Below, piece by piece: positions 15,259 through 15,898 of a stretch of 15,898 nucleotides of DNA (within the stretch, counting starts at the first letter, position 1; each line of letters opens with the position of its first letter). This stretch comes from Bacteroidetes bacterium UBA2234 (GTDB lineage: Bacteria > Bacteroidota > Bacteroidia > NS11-12g > UBA955): contig DDYM01000048.1 in the NCBI GenBank assembly GCA_002347985.1, positions 1 to 15,898 on the forward strand, read 5' to 3'. The notes beneath the pieces are model-generated. The model was given only the letters and a program-made list of their open reading frames with translations. It was not told where the DNA came from and ran no database searches. The position numbers and the translations under genes were made by a program.

Positions 15259-15898
15259 ATGTTATACTACCTCTTTGAACATCTCGACAAACTTGGCTAT
15301 GCTGGGGCAGGTGTTTTCAAGTACATCTCATTCCGTGCAGCGTTGGCAGGCATTAGCAGCTTGTTGATTGCGTTGATCGCAGGAAAACGGATCATCGAAT
15401 GGTTGCAGAAACAGCAAATTGGGGAGACCATTCGCGACCTCGGCTTGGAAGGACAAATGCAAAAAAAGGGAACTCCAACCATGGGTGGAATCATCATCAT
15501 CTTAAGCATCCTTCTTCCCACTTTCTTGTTCGCAAAACTGAACAACCCTTATGTCATCGTCATGATTGTGAGCACGATTTGGATGGGGGTCATTGGACTC
15601 ATCGACGATTACATCAAGGTATTCAAAAAGGACAAGGAGGGCATGAAGGCCAAAACCAAGCTGATTGGTCAATTGATGCTCGGGGTAATCATCGCATTAA
15701 CCATCGACTATACCCATAGTGTAAATCACCTTGAGTTAACCACCAACCTTCCTATCACCAAGCATTATTTGAGTTACTCAGATTTGATTCCTGGGGCGCA
15801 CAATGCCTGGATTATCTATGTGCCGGTTATCATTTTCATTTCTATGGCGGTAACAAATGCCGTGAACCTTACGGACGGGATTGATGGCTTGGCGGCAG
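15259..15898 (+). CDS. mraY: Phospho-N-acetylmuramoyl-pentapeptide transferase (5' part, cut by window end)
   Basis: MraY moves phospho-MurNAc-pentapeptide from UDP to undecaprenyl phosphate, making lipid I in the inner membrane. An open frame from the ATG at 15259 runs 213 codons without a stop to the right edge; full family members have about 360-420 residues. It is strongly hydrophobic with several membrane helices and shows the family signatures KKGTPTMGG (about residues 69-77), the Asp116-Asp117 pair in LIDDYIK with Lys120, and NAVNLTDGIDGLA (200-212) with Asp206 and Asp209. The start lies three bases past the murE stop, so the genes are co-transcribed and probably translationally coupled. 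Confidence 0.95.
   Translation, partial: MLYYLFEHLDKLGYAGAGVFKYISFRAALAGISSLLIALIAGKRIIEWLQKQQIGETIRDLGLEGQMQKKGTPTMGGIIIILSILLPTFLFAKLNNPYVIVMIVSTIWMGVIGLIDDYIKVFKKDKEGMKAKTKLIGQLMLGVIIALTIDYTHSVNHLELTTNLPITKHYLSYSDLIPGAHNAWIIYVPVIIFISMAVTNAVNLTDGIDGLAA

Noticed and set aside
1-15898. Mobile elements, CRISPR arrays, tRNA or rRNA genes, defence systems
   Set aside because: No transposase, integrase, regularly spaced repeats, tRNA-like structure or defence-related domain is visible on either strand.

Overview
The window looks like chromosomal DNA from a member of the Bacteroidota. Four things point there. The 870-residue secreted protein at 5158-7770 ends in a type A sorting domain of the type IX secretion system, which is confined to this phylum. 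Several gene starts are preceded by the phylum's promoter pattern (TTG or TTTG, about 19-21 bases, TAnnTTTG) rather than by a strong Shine-Dalgarno sequence. The division cluster has the Bacteroidota-style short FtsL and a PASTA-containing transpeptidase, with no murF between murE and mraY. The 8808-9635 product resembles a Bacteroidota-restricted outer-membrane family. I cannot name a genus.

Layout. 1-131: the last 42 codons of an unidentified gene. 196-777 (-): a small, AT-rich lipoprotein gene of unknown function. 955-2463 (-): a membrane-anchored HtrA/DegP-type serine protease ending at a strong GC hairpin terminator. Divergent from it, 2580-5100 (+): an operon of an ECF sigma factor, a single-pass membrane protein that is probably its anti-sigma factor, and dapF, whose start overlaps the anti-sigma stop. 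5158-7770 (-): a T9SS-exported BNR/beta-propeller protein, convergent with dapF and separated from it by a hairpin terminator. 7907-9635 (-): a probable two-gene unit of an unknown outer-membrane protein followed by lipA. 9904 to the right edge (+): the start of the dcw (division and cell wall) cluster, mraZ-rsmH-ftsL-ftsI-murE-mraY. Its genes are tightly packed, and three of the five junctions overlap; mraY is cut by the window end.

How the genes fit together. The dominant theme is the cell envelope. DapF makes meso-diaminopimelate; MurE, with its DNPR specificity motif, adds it to the peptidoglycan precursor; MraY makes lipid I; FtsL and FtsI act at the septum. The sigma/anti-sigma pair next to an HtrA protease has the layout of an envelope-stress circuit, but that link is inferred from gene order and topology only.

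I see no CRISPR array, tRNA, rRNA, insertion sequence, phage gene or defence system, and no clearly new gene system. The best items for follow-up are: (1) a ladder of G-rich boxes at 10-11 base spacing upstream of mraZ, which looks like an extended MraZ operator; (2) strong, terminator-like palindromes inside the coding regions of dapF and the 8808-9635 gene, both at places where protein sequence should be tolerant; (3) the sigma/anti-sigma/dapF operon facing htrA; (4) a near-leaderless promoter geometry for the 8808-9635 gene.
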